DNA of 8,075 nucleotides, from NCBI GenBank assembly GCA_903887975.1, contig CAISSD010000136.1, positions 1 through 8,075 on the forward strand, in the 5' to 3' direction. The notes under the pieces are model-generated. The model was not told the origin of the DNA. It saw only the letters and a list, made by a program, of their open reading frames with translations, and did not search any database. The position numbers and the translations under genes were made by a program. Positions 1 to 6,596 of this stretch are shown in pieces; the stretch's first letter is position 1; the number at the start of each line of letters is the position of its first letter. The DNA comes from an uncultured Legionellaceae bacterium (GTDB lineage: Bacteria; Pseudomonadota; Gammaproteobacteria; Legionellales; Legionellaceae).

Positions 1-2541
1 ATGCACCTCAAACACCAATTCATCATGTACCTGCATGATCATTCTGGCCATCGGTGTTGCTTGTTGGCTTTGCCAGGCATGAATGGCTATCATGGTTTTT
101 TTGATGATGTCCGCAGCTGTCCCCTGCATGGGGGCGTTGATGGCGGTACGCTCCGCTGCTTTTCGCTTCATCATGTTTTGTGTGTTGATGTCAGGCAAAT
201 AAAGCCTGCGGCCAAAAAGGGTTTCAACAAAACCATCCGCATGGGCTTTGGTACGTGTGTTTTCCATGTACGTCAACACCCCAGGATAACGCTCAAAATA
301 TTGATTAATATAACGCTGCGCTTCATCACGCTCAATACCCAATTGTTTGCTTAGCCCAAAAGCCGACATGCCATAAATAAGCCCAAAATTAATGCTTTTC
401 GCGCGGCGTCGGTGCTCACTGGTCACCTCATTCATGGGTACGTTGAACAATTCGCTGGCGGTTGCGGTATGAATATCCCAATCGTTTTGAAAGGCATGAA
501 TCAGTGTTTTGTCTTGCGATAAATGCGCCATAATGCGAAGCTCAATTTGTGAATAATCCATGGCCAGCAGTTGATGGTTTGGCGGGGCGATGAAGGCTTT
601 TCGAATCATGCGGCCCTCGTTGGTGCGCATGGGGATGTTTTGTAAATTTGGATTGCTGGACGATAGCCTTCCTGTGGCCGTGACGGCTTGATTGTATGAG
701 GTATGCACTCGTAATGTTTTGGGGTTGATTTGTTTGGGTAGGGCTTCAATGTAGGTCGAGCACAATTTGGTTAAACTGCGATACTCCACCAACACTTGTG
801 GCAGCCGATGGGTTAATGCCAATTCTTGCAACACCGATTCGGCAGTTGAGGGCTGGCCTTTGGGTGTTTTGGCCAAAATTGGTAGTTTTTGCTCTTCGTA
901 CAAAATCTCAAGCAATTGCTTGGGTGGATTCAAATTAAAAACTTTGCCCGCCAAGTCATAAGCTTCTTCTTCTAAGGTTTTGATCTGTTGATTGAGTCGC
1001 AGGCCTTGCTCGTGCAAAACGACTTTGTCAATCAACACGCCAAAGTATTCCATATCGGCAAGCACCCCAATCAAGGGTACTTCAATATCATGTAACAATT
1101 GGGTCACAGGCGGGGGAAGCTTTGGATAGAGTGTTTGGTGTAAACGATAGGTGATTTCGGCATCTTCACCCGCATAAGGTGCGGCAATTGCAACGGGAAC
1201 TTGGTCAAACGTGATGGCTTTGCTGCCTTTGCCGGCCACATCAGCAAAACTAATGTTTTTATGATTGAGATAATTCAATGCCAAAGTATCCAAATCATGT
1301 CGACCTTGGCTGTTTAAAACATAAGACTCCAGCATGGTGTCATAAACAATGCCCTGAATATGAATGTTTTCATTTTTAAAGATCATCACATCATATTTTA
1401 AATTTTGCCCCAGTTTGCCAATGTTTGGGTTTTCCAATAGTGGTTTTAATGCGTTCAGCACCATGGCTTTGTTCAATTGTGGCGTGCCATCGTTGTGCAT
1501 TAAGGGAATATAGGCAGGATGATTCGGCTCGATGGCCAAAGCAATGCCAACCAATTGAGCATCGATGGCATTAAGATTTGTGGTTTCGGTATCAATACAC
1601 CATAAATCGCACTGTTGTAAACGCTTAAGCCAATCCTGCCAAAGCTCGGGGGTATTGATGATGACAACCGATGTTTTCTGGGTGGTGGGGGCGTTCAATT
1701 CTTTGAGCCATGATTTAAATTCTAAGGTTTCAGCCAAGTGTTGTAGTTCTTGGGTATTGATGGGTTGGATGGTTAAATCATGAGGGACAACATCCAAGGC
1801 CACATCGGTTTTGATGGTGACTAATTTTTTTGCCAAGGGTAAAAAGGTTAAAGCATCACGCAAATGCTCGCCGATTTTACCACCAATGTTTTCGCTATGC
1901 GTGATGAGATTGTCCAGCGATGTGTATTCATGCAACCATTTTGCCGCGGTTTTGGGGCCACATTTGGGAACACCAGGGACATTGTCACTCACATCCCCCA
2001 TCAAGGCCAAATAGTCGATGATTTGATGGGGCTTCACCCCAAATTTTTCAAACACACCGGCTTCATCCAGCACTTGATTGCTCATGGTGTTGATGAGGGT
2101 AATGTGCGGGTTGACCAACTGCGCCATGTCTTTGTCGCCGGTTGAGATGAGCGTGGTGCGGCCTTCAAGGGTTGCAAGATGGGCCAGTGTGCCAATGACA
2201 TCATCCGCCTCAACACCTGGAACAATCAATAAAGGCAAGCCCAAAGCTTTTAGAACCGCCAATAATGGCTCAAATTGACATGATAAATCAAGGGGGGTTG
2301 GGGGGCGATGGGCTTTGTATTGGGGGTACCAGTCATTTCTAAAATTTGGCCCTTTGGCATCAAACACCACCGCCATGTGGGTGGGCTGATGTTCTTTGAT
2401 GAGTTTTTTAATCATGTTGGCCACACCAAAAACGGCACCGGTGGGTTGTCCATTTTGATTCACAAGTGGTGGCAAGGCATGAAATGCTCGGAAAAAATAA
2501 GACGAACCATCAACCAAAATAAAAGGTGTATTGCTCATCAT
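1..2541 (-). CDS. polA: DNA polymerase I (3' end outside window)
   Basis: This is DNA polymerase I, the enzyme of Okazaki-fragment maturation and gap repair. I checked all 847 visible codons and found no stop or frameshift. All three activities look intact. The 5'-3' exonuclease (about 1-290) has VDGSS at 10-14, GVEADD at 109-114, TGDKD at 134-138 and GDVSDN at 182-187. The proofreading domain (about 300-490) has D317/E319 of DTET, D384, Y456 and D460, matching E. coli D355, E357, D424, Y497 and D501. The polymerase domain has motif A DYSQIELR at 662-669, motif B R711/K715/F719/Y723 and motif C VHDE at 838-841. By comparison with E. coli (928 aa) roughly 40 C-terminal residues lie outside. 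The first ATG (2539-2541) overlaps the lpxD stop, and a second in-frame ATG follows at once. AAGAAG just upstream suits the second ATG better, so the start could be 2538. It is the last visible gene of the ketosynthase-lpxD-polA unit. Confidence 0.97.
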   Translation of the reverse strand, partial: MMSNTPFILVDGSSYFFRAFHALPPLVNQNGQPTGAVFGVANMIKKLIKEHQPTHMAVVFDAKGPNFRNDWYPQYKAHRPPTPLDLSCQFEPLLAVLKALGLPLLIVPGVEADDVIGTLAHLATLEGRTTLISTGDKDMAQLVNPHITLINTMSNQVLDEAGVFEKFGVKPHQIIDYLALMGDVSDNVPGVPKCGPKTAAKWLHEYTSLDNLITHSENIGGKIGEHLRDALTFLPLAKKLVTIKTDVALDVVPHDLTIQPINTQELQHLAETLEFKSWLKELNAPTTQKTSVVIINTPELWQDWLKRLQQCDLWCIDTETTNLNAIDAQLVGIALAIEPNHPAYIPLMHNDGTPQLNKAMVLNALKPLLENPNIGKLGQNLKYDVMIFKNENIHIQGIVYDTMLESYVLNSQGRHDLDTLALNYLNHKNISFADVAGKGSKAITFDQVPVAIAAPYAGEDAEITYRLHQTLYPKLPPPVTQLLHDIEVPLIGVLADMEYFGVLIDKVVLHEQGLRLNQQIKTLEEEAYDLAGKVFNLNPPKQLLEILYEEQKLPILAKTPKGQPSTAESVLQELALTHRLPQVLVEYRSLTKLCSTYIEALPKQINPKTLRVHTSYNQAVTATGRLSSSNPNLQNIPMRTNEGRMIRKAFIAPPNHQLLAMDYSQIELRIMAHLSQDKTLIHAFQNDWDIHTATASELFNVPMNEVTSEHRRRAKSINFGLIYGMSAFGLSKQLGIERDEAQRYINQYFERYPGVLTYMENTRTKAHADGFVETLFGRRLYLPDINTQNMMKRKAAERTAINAPMQGTAADIIKKTMIAIHAWQSQQATPMARMIMQVHDELVFEVH
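2292..2326 (+). other. G-rich tract, possible G-quadruplex, inside polA
   Basis: Four G-runs lie on the plus strand at 2292-2297, 2300-2305, 2310-2312 and 2322-2326, separated by loops of 2, 4 and 9 nt. This fits a loose G-quadruplex pattern on the template strand of polA. The same bases encode the conserved HRPPTP segment of the exonuclease domain, so the G-richness may only reflect proline codons. Confidence 0.3.
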
Positions 2542-3596
2542 GCTTCTTGTTCCGGAAATTGTGCATTCAGGCGATCGGTTATTTTTTGTACTTTTTCACT
2601 TAATGCTTTAAAGTTTTTACGCATCAAGGGAATTCGCGTGGTGGCGAGCTCTTGTTCGATGGCTTTGTCTTTGGGTCTTGCGGGATTTCCAAGATAGATA
2701 TTACCTTGTTTTAATACTTTTTTGGAAGGAACCCCAGCTCTGGCGCCCAAAATAACACCATCTTCAATACGCACATGATCTGCCACACCAACATTGGCTG
2801 CAAAAATCACATGATTGCCACTGCTGGAGCTGCCGGCAATGCCGGTAAAAGCGCATAAAATATTGTGCTTTCCCAATTTGACGGAATGCGCTATTTGTAC
2901 CAAATTATCTATTTTTGTGCCTTCGCCAATGACGGTGGCGCCAAGCGTTGCTCTATCGATGACAGAATTGGCGCCAATTTCCACATGATCTTCAATGATG
3001 ACCTTGCCAACATGCGGCACTTTGATGTGCTGTCCGCCTTCAAAAAGATAGCCAAAGCCATCGGAGCCAATCACCGATGAGGCATGAATCGATACATGAT
3101 TGCCAATGTGGCAGTGATCATAAATGGTGACATTTGGATGAATGATAACGTGCTGACCCAAGATGACCTCATGGCCAAGGTGAACATGGCTTTTAATCAC
3201 GCTATAATCACCAATGATGCAGCCTGAATGAATGTTAACAAACGGACCAATGGAGACATGATTACCCAAAATCACATCCTCGGCAATCACCGCTGTTGGG
3301 TGTATGCCAATTGGCGCTTTGGGTTGAGGATAAAAATGATGCAACAGTTTGATGAATGCTTTGAAGGGATGGGGTACTTGAATCATGGGCTTGCTGGATT
3401 TTTTAACCGATAAATCCACCAAAATGGCCGTGGCATCAGAGAGTTCAGCGGTTTTTAAATTATCAGCGCCTTCGGCAAAGATTAATGATTGTTTGCCTAT
3501 GTTGTCGATGGGGGATAATGCGGTGATGGTTAGGGTTGCATCACCAATGATGGTCCCATCAACAATTTTGGCAATTTCTGACAGTGAAGCATGCAT
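2538..3596 (-). CDS. lpxD: UDP-3-O-(3-hydroxyacyl)glucosamine N-acyltransferase
   Basis: LpxD transfers a 3-hydroxyacyl chain from acyl-ACP to the 2-amino group of UDP-3-O-acyl-glucosamine, the third step of lipid A synthesis, at the cytoplasmic side. The 352 aa are close to the family norm (E. coli about 341). The N-terminal uridine-binding domain covers about 1-95. A long left-handed beta-helix of hexapeptide repeats (patterns such as VILGNH, VSIGPF, CIIGDY) covers about 97-295, and a helical C-terminus after GNPARP (303-308) completes it. IGSDGFGY at 176-183 and DNLVQIAH at 230-237 are LpxD signatures. H237 corresponds to the catalytic His239 of E. coli, and H274 to its second conserved His. 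The C-terminal third, with GNPARP, differs from the E. coli protein and resembles LpxD forms in other bacterial groups. The start is ATG with a modest GAGAA upstream. It sits 59 nt behind the ketosynthase and overlaps polA. The usual partners bamA, skp, fabZ and lpxA are absent here, so this may be a relocated or second lpxD. Confidence 0.93.
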   Translation of the reverse strand: MHASLSEIAKIVDGTIIGDATLTITALSPIDNIGKQSLIFAEGADNLKTAELSDATAILVDLSVKKSSKPMIQVPHPFKAFIKLLHHFYPQPKAPIGIHPTAVIAEDVILGNHVSIGPFVNIHSGCIIGDYSVIKSHVHLGHEVILGQHVIIHPNVTIYDHCHIGNHVSIHASSVIGSDGFGYLFEGGQHIKVPHVGKVIIEDHVEIGANSVIDRATLGATVIGEGTKIDNLVQIAHSVKLGKHNILCAFTGIAGSSSSGNHVIFAANVGVADHVRIEDGVILGARAGVPSKKVLKQGNIYLGNPARPKDKAIEQELATTRIPLMRKNFKALSEKVQKITDRLNAQFPEQEA

Positions 3597-3623
3597 AAAA
3601 ATGTTCTCAAAAACAAAACCAAA

Positions 3624-3652
3624 ATTATACCTTGATGTGGTTTAAGTTACTA
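3624..3652 (-). promoter_or_regulatory. possible internal promoter for lpxD-polA
   Basis: The 59-nt gap ahead of lpxD contains a perfect TATAAT -10 box on the minus strand (3624-3629). With a 17-nt spacer the -35 position reads TAGTAA (3647-3652), only 3 of 6 matches to TTGACA. It would start transcription about 20 nt before lpxD, enough for its Shine-Dalgarno. A perfect -10 by chance in AT-rich sequence is not rare. Confidence 0.35.
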
Positions 3653-3655
3653 ATG

Positions 3656-4879
3656 TTAATATCGTCGTAAAATCAACGCTGCATTCGCCCCACCAAAGGC
3701 AAAGTGGTTTGACAGTGCGATGTCAATGCGTTTTGGGCGTGCGACATTTGGGACATAATCCAAATCACAAGCCGGATCGGGTGTATCAAGATTGATGGTG
3801 GGTAACAACACATCGTGTTGCAAACACAACGTCGTGGCAATAATTTCCATGGCGCCCGCGCCCCCAATGGCATGCCCAGTCATGGCTTTTTGTGCGGTGA
3901 TGGGAATGTTGTGGGCATGTTGCCCAAAGACGTTTTTGATGGTGTTGGTTTCGGTGACATCGTTTAGTGGTGTGCCGGTGCCGTGAGCATTAATATACTG
4001 AATATCGTTTGTGGACATTTTGGCATCATCAAGGGCTGCAAAAATCGCACGCGCCTGACCTTCAGAGTTGGGTGCAGTCACATGGGTTGCATCACAACTG
4101 GCGCCAAAGCCAATGATTTCAGCATAAATGGTCGCACCTCGTGCCTTAGCATGCTCCAATTCTTCAAGCACCAAAATGCCCGCACCATCGGCCATCACCA
4201 TGCCGTCGCGATGCAAATCAAAAGGGCGGCTTGCTTTGGTTGGGGTTTCATTTTGTGTGGACATCACGCGAAGTTTACACCAAGCCGTCATGATGGTTTC
4301 CCAAAGTAGCGATTCTGTGCCACCACAGATGGCGACATTCAATCGGCCTTGATTGATTTGTCCATAAGCATTACCAATGGCTTCTGCCGATGAAACACAG
4401 GCATTAGAAATGGTGGAATTGGGACCGCCGAGGCCAAAAGCAATGGCAATATGATTGGCAACAGAATTGGGCATGCCGCGAATGACACTTAATGCCGGTA
4501 CTTTTTTCCAATGTCCAGTGTAGAAAAATTCGTACGCTGATTCAAGTTCAGGGGTGCCACCAAGACTGGTGCCAATATAAGTGGCCGCGTTTTGAAGTTC
4601 TTTGGGGGTAAGTCCTGATTGTGCAATGGCATGATGTGCACAAAATAGGGCATATTGAGCCACTTTGGGAAAGCGTTTGGGTTTGTCAAACTCAGGGAGT
4701 TGGCTGAGATCCAAATCGGTGATTTCTCCGGCAATTTGTGTGGTATAAGGGGTTGGATCATAGGTTTTGATGCGACGAATACCACAGGATCCAAGGCTTG
4801 CAGCTTGCCAAAATTTAGCCAAACCACTTCCAATGGAAGACGTGATTTCCATGCCCGTAATGACCACCCTTTTTTTCAT
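3656..4879 (-). CDS. beta-ketoacyl-ACP synthase, FabF/KAS II family
   Basis: This is a condensing enzyme of the KAS I/II class, which elongates acyl-ACP with malonyl-ACP in the cytoplasm. Its 407 aa match FabF length and the thiolase fold is complete. The Cys-His-His triad is present: C161 in SNACVSS, H299 in NAHGTGTP and H336 in KAMTGH, with the conserved lysine K331. FDLHRDGMVMADGAG at 220-234 and TINLDTPDPACDLDYVP at 361-377 are typical family segments. Two loops deviate: the residues after the nucleophile are VSS rather than A-[ST]-[GS], and the C-terminal gating loop reads FAFGGAN (393-399) instead of GFGGTN, a form I associate with specialised ketosynthases such as NodE. The start ATG has AGGA 6 nt upstream. 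It is the first gene of the unit with lpxD and polA, and no acpP, fabD or fabG is nearby, so it may be a paralogue supplying special acyl chains rather than the housekeeping FabF. I therefore leave the symbol blank. Confidence 0.9.
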   Translation of the reverse strand: MKKRVVITGMEITSSIGSGLAKFWQAASLGSCGIRRIKTYDPTPYTTQIAGEITDLDLSQLPEFDKPKRFPKVAQYALFCAHHAIAQSGLTPKELQNAATYIGTSLGGTPELESAYEFFYTGHWKKVPALSVIRGMPNSVANHIAIAFGLGGPNSTISNACVSSAEAIGNAYGQINQGRLNVAICGGTESLLWETIMTAWCKLRVMSTQNETPTKASRPFDLHRDGMVMADGAGILVLEELEHAKARGATIYAEIIGFGASCDATHVTAPNSEGQARAIFAALDDAKMSTNDIQYINAHGTGTPLNDVTETNTIKNVFGQHAHNIPITAQKAMTGHAIGGAGAMEIIATTLCLQHDVLLPTINLDTPDPACDLDYVPNVARPKRIDIALSNHFAFGGANAALILRRY

Positions 4880-4936
4880 GCCTTATCCTCAAACAGACCC
4901 GATGCTTTTAGGCGCAACACCTTTAAGCAGCGGGCA

Positions 4937-4966
4937 ATACTAACGGAGTTGTCTAAAATATGTCAA
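4937..4966 (-). promoter_or_regulatory. sigma70-type promoter for ketosynthase-lpxD-polA
   Basis: On the minus strand a perfect TTGACA (4961-4966) is followed, 18 nt later, by TAGTAT (4937-4942), 5 of 6 matches to TATAAT. Transcription would start near 4930, giving a leader of about 50 nt that ends in a good Shine-Dalgarno. The -35 box begins 3 nt beyond the stop codon of the upstream barrel gene. The leader also contains a short 5-bp stem (AGGUG/CGCCU, 3-nt loop, one G-U pair at best), too small to call a terminator. Confidence 0.72.
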
Positions 4967-4969
4967 GTC

Positions 4970-5719
4970 CTAAAATGAAATAGCGCAGATCACCGCTTGT
5001 GCATAATAAGGCACATTCAATGTGTTGACGACTTGATTGGTTTTTTTGCTCAAACCATTACCACCCAAGTAAAAAAATCGATAACCACATTCCAGTGGGA
5101 CATTAAAAAAGACATCGTTGATTTTAAGCCCAGCACCAACCGTTGCACCAAAGGTAATGCTGCTTAAATTATTGGCGCCAGCAAAAATATTGTCGGGAAT
5201 GGTGACCCCATTATCAATGGAAGACTCTTGAAACGTCGTGGGTTGAATGTTAGGACCAGCGCCGAGATCAAATGTAATGGCCATGTCACTAAAATCGGGC
5301 ATGTCATTTTTAATTTCGCCTTTGATACTGGCATAGATGGGAATATTGGTTTGGGTGTATTGAAAAGATAAATTGGTAAATAAGCCCTCGGCCGTGACAT
5401 CGCCTTTAACGTTGATTTGGCCCAAATAAAAAGCATCAAGCCCATAATAGATGTTCGTCATGCCATAAGTGGGGCCATCAAAAAAATAACCCAAACCATA
5501 AAAAATATTGTTGTTGTTGCTTAAACGAGAACGATAGGTTGATGTGAATACATCCCCAATTAAGCCTTGGATTAAAATATCTTGGCTATTTGAGGCGGGA
5601 GAGACATAAACATCACCCAGTTGTAGATGCAGGTGGTGCTTGGGTAGCGTCCATGCGTGAGAAGTTGCATAAACACCAATCAAAATGAGAGAGAAAAGCC
5701 AGTGAGTCAACGTTCGCAT
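4970..5719 (-). CDS. putative outer-membrane beta-barrel protein, function unknown
   Basis: I do not recognise a named family. The 249-aa product begins with a clear Sec signal peptide: basic start MRT, hydrophobic stretch about 7-19, and likely cleavage after SHA at 20-22. The mature protein is rich in Tyr, Phe, Asn and Gly, with alternating polar and hydrophobic runs that suit membrane beta-strands, for example about 72-81, 88-100, 112-122, 146-156 and 186-200. It has no lipobox, and the last residue is Phe after a hydrophobic strand (AVICAISF), as BAM-inserted barrels usually have. By size it could be an 8- to 10-strand barrel. The style (GYRFFYLGG at 212-220) reminds me of small barrel proteins in Legionella-like bacteria, which is impression only. 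The start ATG has AAGGA 5 nt upstream. It lies 19 nt behind ygfA and is probably co-transcribed with it. No terminator separates it from the next promoter. Confidence 0.75.
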   Translation of the reverse strand: MRTLTHWLFSLILIGVYATSHAWTLPKHHLHLQLGDVYVSPASNSQDILIQGLIGDVFTSTYRSRLSNNNNIFYGLGYFFDGPTYGMTNIYYGLDAFYLGQINVKGDVTAEGLFTNLSFQYTQTNIPIYASIKGEIKNDMPDFSDMAITFDLGAGPNIQPTTFQESSIDNGVTIPDNIFAGANNLSSITFGATVGAGLKINDVFFNVPLECGYRFFYLGGNGLSKKTNQVVNTLNVPYYAQAVICAISF

Positions 5720-5738
5720 AACAATCCTTGTGAAGCTC

Positions 5739-6338
5739 TTAAAGAAATCTACCAGAATTGTTGGACAAATACAAATAGGTAGGACCTTGTTCGGTGATGA
5801 TCGTGGTCATCGGAATATCCCATGGGTCGACTGGGATGAAATCACAACGTTGAACCTCATAAGCAATGCCTGCCAATGTTTTGGGACGGGCCTTTGCAAG
5901 TGTTCTGTCATAGCATCCTTGTCCAAATCCCAATCGATTGCCATGTGCATCAAAAGCCAATAGTGGTAAACACATGAAGTCCAATTGATGAACATCGATT
6001 TTTTTGTCCAACGCAACATCAGGCTCTGGAATATAAGATGCTTGTTTGATAAAGCGCGTGTGTTCATCCACGGGCACAAAAGCAAGGCTTTTGTCGGGAT
6101 TCATGCGTGGAATATAACAAATCTTGTGGTGATTCATGGCATGGTTCCACAAGAGGCTCAAATCAACTTCTTCATCCATGGCATGGTAAAGTGCAATGTG
6201 ATGCGCTTCTCGATACGATTGAAGTTGCATTATATGCTGGCAAATGGCTTCAGAAGCACTATTTTTCTGTTCAGCCGAGATGGCCTGACGCCTTGCTCGT
6301 GCGTGTTGGCGTAAGAATTTTTTGTCAATGGTGGACAA
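5739..6338 (-). CDS. ygfA: 5-formyltetrahydrofolate cyclo-ligase
   Basis: The enzyme (EC 6.3.3.2) converts 5-formyl-THF to 5,10-methenyl-THF using ATP, returning a storage or inhibitory folate to the one-carbon pool in the cytosol. The 199 aa fit the family. An N-terminal basic RARR (14-17) and the strongly conserved FDAHGNRLGFGQGCYDR (129-145) identify it, with WDIP (173-176) near the C-terminus. Cys142 stands where Tyr or Phe is usual before YDR. The start is TTG (6336-6338): an in-frame stop lies only 21 nt upstream, no ATG intervenes, and GGAG sits 6 nt before the TTG. In E. coli and many relatives ygfA follows 6S RNA and zapA. Here it is instead divergent from a small plus-strand gene and followed by a barrel-protein gene. 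Confidence 0.94.
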   Translation of the reverse strand: MSTIDKKFLRQHARARRQAISAEQKNSASEAICQHIMQLQSYREAHHIALYHAMDEEVDLSLLWNHAMNHHKICYIPRMNPDKSLAFVPVDEHTRFIKQASYIPEPDVALDKKIDVHQLDFMCLPLLAFDAHGNRLGFGQGCYDRTLAKARPKTLAGIAYEVQRCDFIPVDPWDIPMTTIITEQGPTYLYLSNNSGRFL

Positions 6339-6344
6339 AGCGTG

Positions 6345-6348
6345 CTCC
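6345..6348 (-). promoter_or_regulatory. ribosome binding site supporting the TTG start of ygfA
   Basis: GGAG on the minus strand is 6 nt before the TTG at 6336-6338. Upstream in frame there is only a CTG before a TAA stop, so this site fixes the TTG as the most likely start. Confidence 0.65.
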
Positions 6349-6438
6349 AGGGTTGATTATGGATGCATATTATGTAAATAATAAAAAAAATACTAGGTTT
6401 TTTAAAAAAAATCGGGTATATAGCAGACTCAATCCATT

Positions 6439-6444
6439 GAGGAG
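6439..6444 (+). promoter_or_regulatory. strong Shine-Dalgarno for the 48-codon gene
   Basis: GAGGAG lies 5 nt before the ATG at 6450. It is the best ribosome binding site in the window and the main reason to accept this short ORF as real. Confidence 0.75.
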
Positions 6445-6449
6445 ACGAT

Positions 6450-6596
6450 ATGACTGAATTGTTTGTTGAAGTGGAAGAAAAAGCCGTGGTGGTGGAAGAA
6501 GAAAAGCGCAGTAATTTGGATGCGCGAAGACGATTGGAAGATCTGTTGGAAGAAAAACGCCTGCGAGATGAGTTGGAAGATTTTATTGATTATTAG
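6450..6596 (+). CDS. small charged protein, PA3496-like
   Basis: This is a 48-aa product with ATG start and TAG stop. It is very rich in Glu, Asp, Arg and Lys and should form one amphipathic, possibly coiled, helix. There is no signal peptide or membrane segment. The C-terminal core ARRRLEDLLEEKRLRDEL (25-42) resembles the short conserved block of the PA3496 family of small gammaproteobacterial proteins, annotated as putative envelope-integrity proteins. I match this from memory with moderate confidence, and no molecular function is established to my knowledge. A strong GAGGAG precedes the start. The last 14 bp overlap, tail to tail, the end of the MFS gene on the other strand, so the two transcripts are complementary at their 3' ends. 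It is divergent from ygfA. Confidence 0.72.
   Translation: MTELFVEVEEKAVVVEEEKRSNLDARRRLEDLLEEKRLRDELEDFIDY

Larger units (their letters stand above)
6339..6449. promoter_or_regulatory. AT-rich divergent intergenic region
   Basis: This gap must hold the promoters of both ygfA (minus) and the small gene (plus). It contains a T6-A8 tract (6398-6411), likely to bend DNA, and an inverted repeat TATTAT-gtaa-ATAATA (6368-6383). Candidate -10 boxes are TATATA on plus (6417-6422) and CATAAT on minus (6369-6374); neither has a convincing -35. The minus candidate lies inside the inverted repeat, so a bound protein there could control ygfA. It is too short and AT-rich for 6S RNA. Confidence 0.4.

Noticed and set aside
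1..354. Plus-strand ORF at the left edge
   Set aside because: It is antisense to the conserved PolA polymerase domain, in the same codon register, and has no family resemblance.
1..2541. Possible frameshift or stop in polA
   Set aside because: Reading every codon on the minus strand from 2541 to 1 gives no stop, and the catalytic motifs keep nearly constant offsets from E. coli.
2308..2697. Plus-strand 129-codon ORF over the polA/lpxD junction
   Set aside because: It is antisense to two conserved genes, and its peptide is simply their complement read in another frame.
4905..4925. Intrinsic terminator between the barrel gene and the ketosynthase
   Set aside because: Only a 5-bp stem with a G-U pair is possible, with no U-run after it on the minus strand.
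6107..6457. Plus-strand 116-codon ORF overlapping ygfA
   Set aside because: It is mostly antisense to the well-supported ygfA, runs through the intergenic gap, and its peptide shows no recognisable family.
6339..6520. 6S RNA (ssrS) upstream of ygfA
   Set aside because: 6S RNA commonly precedes ygfA, but the gap is only 111 nt, strongly AT-rich, without the long paired stem and central bubble, and the next stretch is coding on the other strand.
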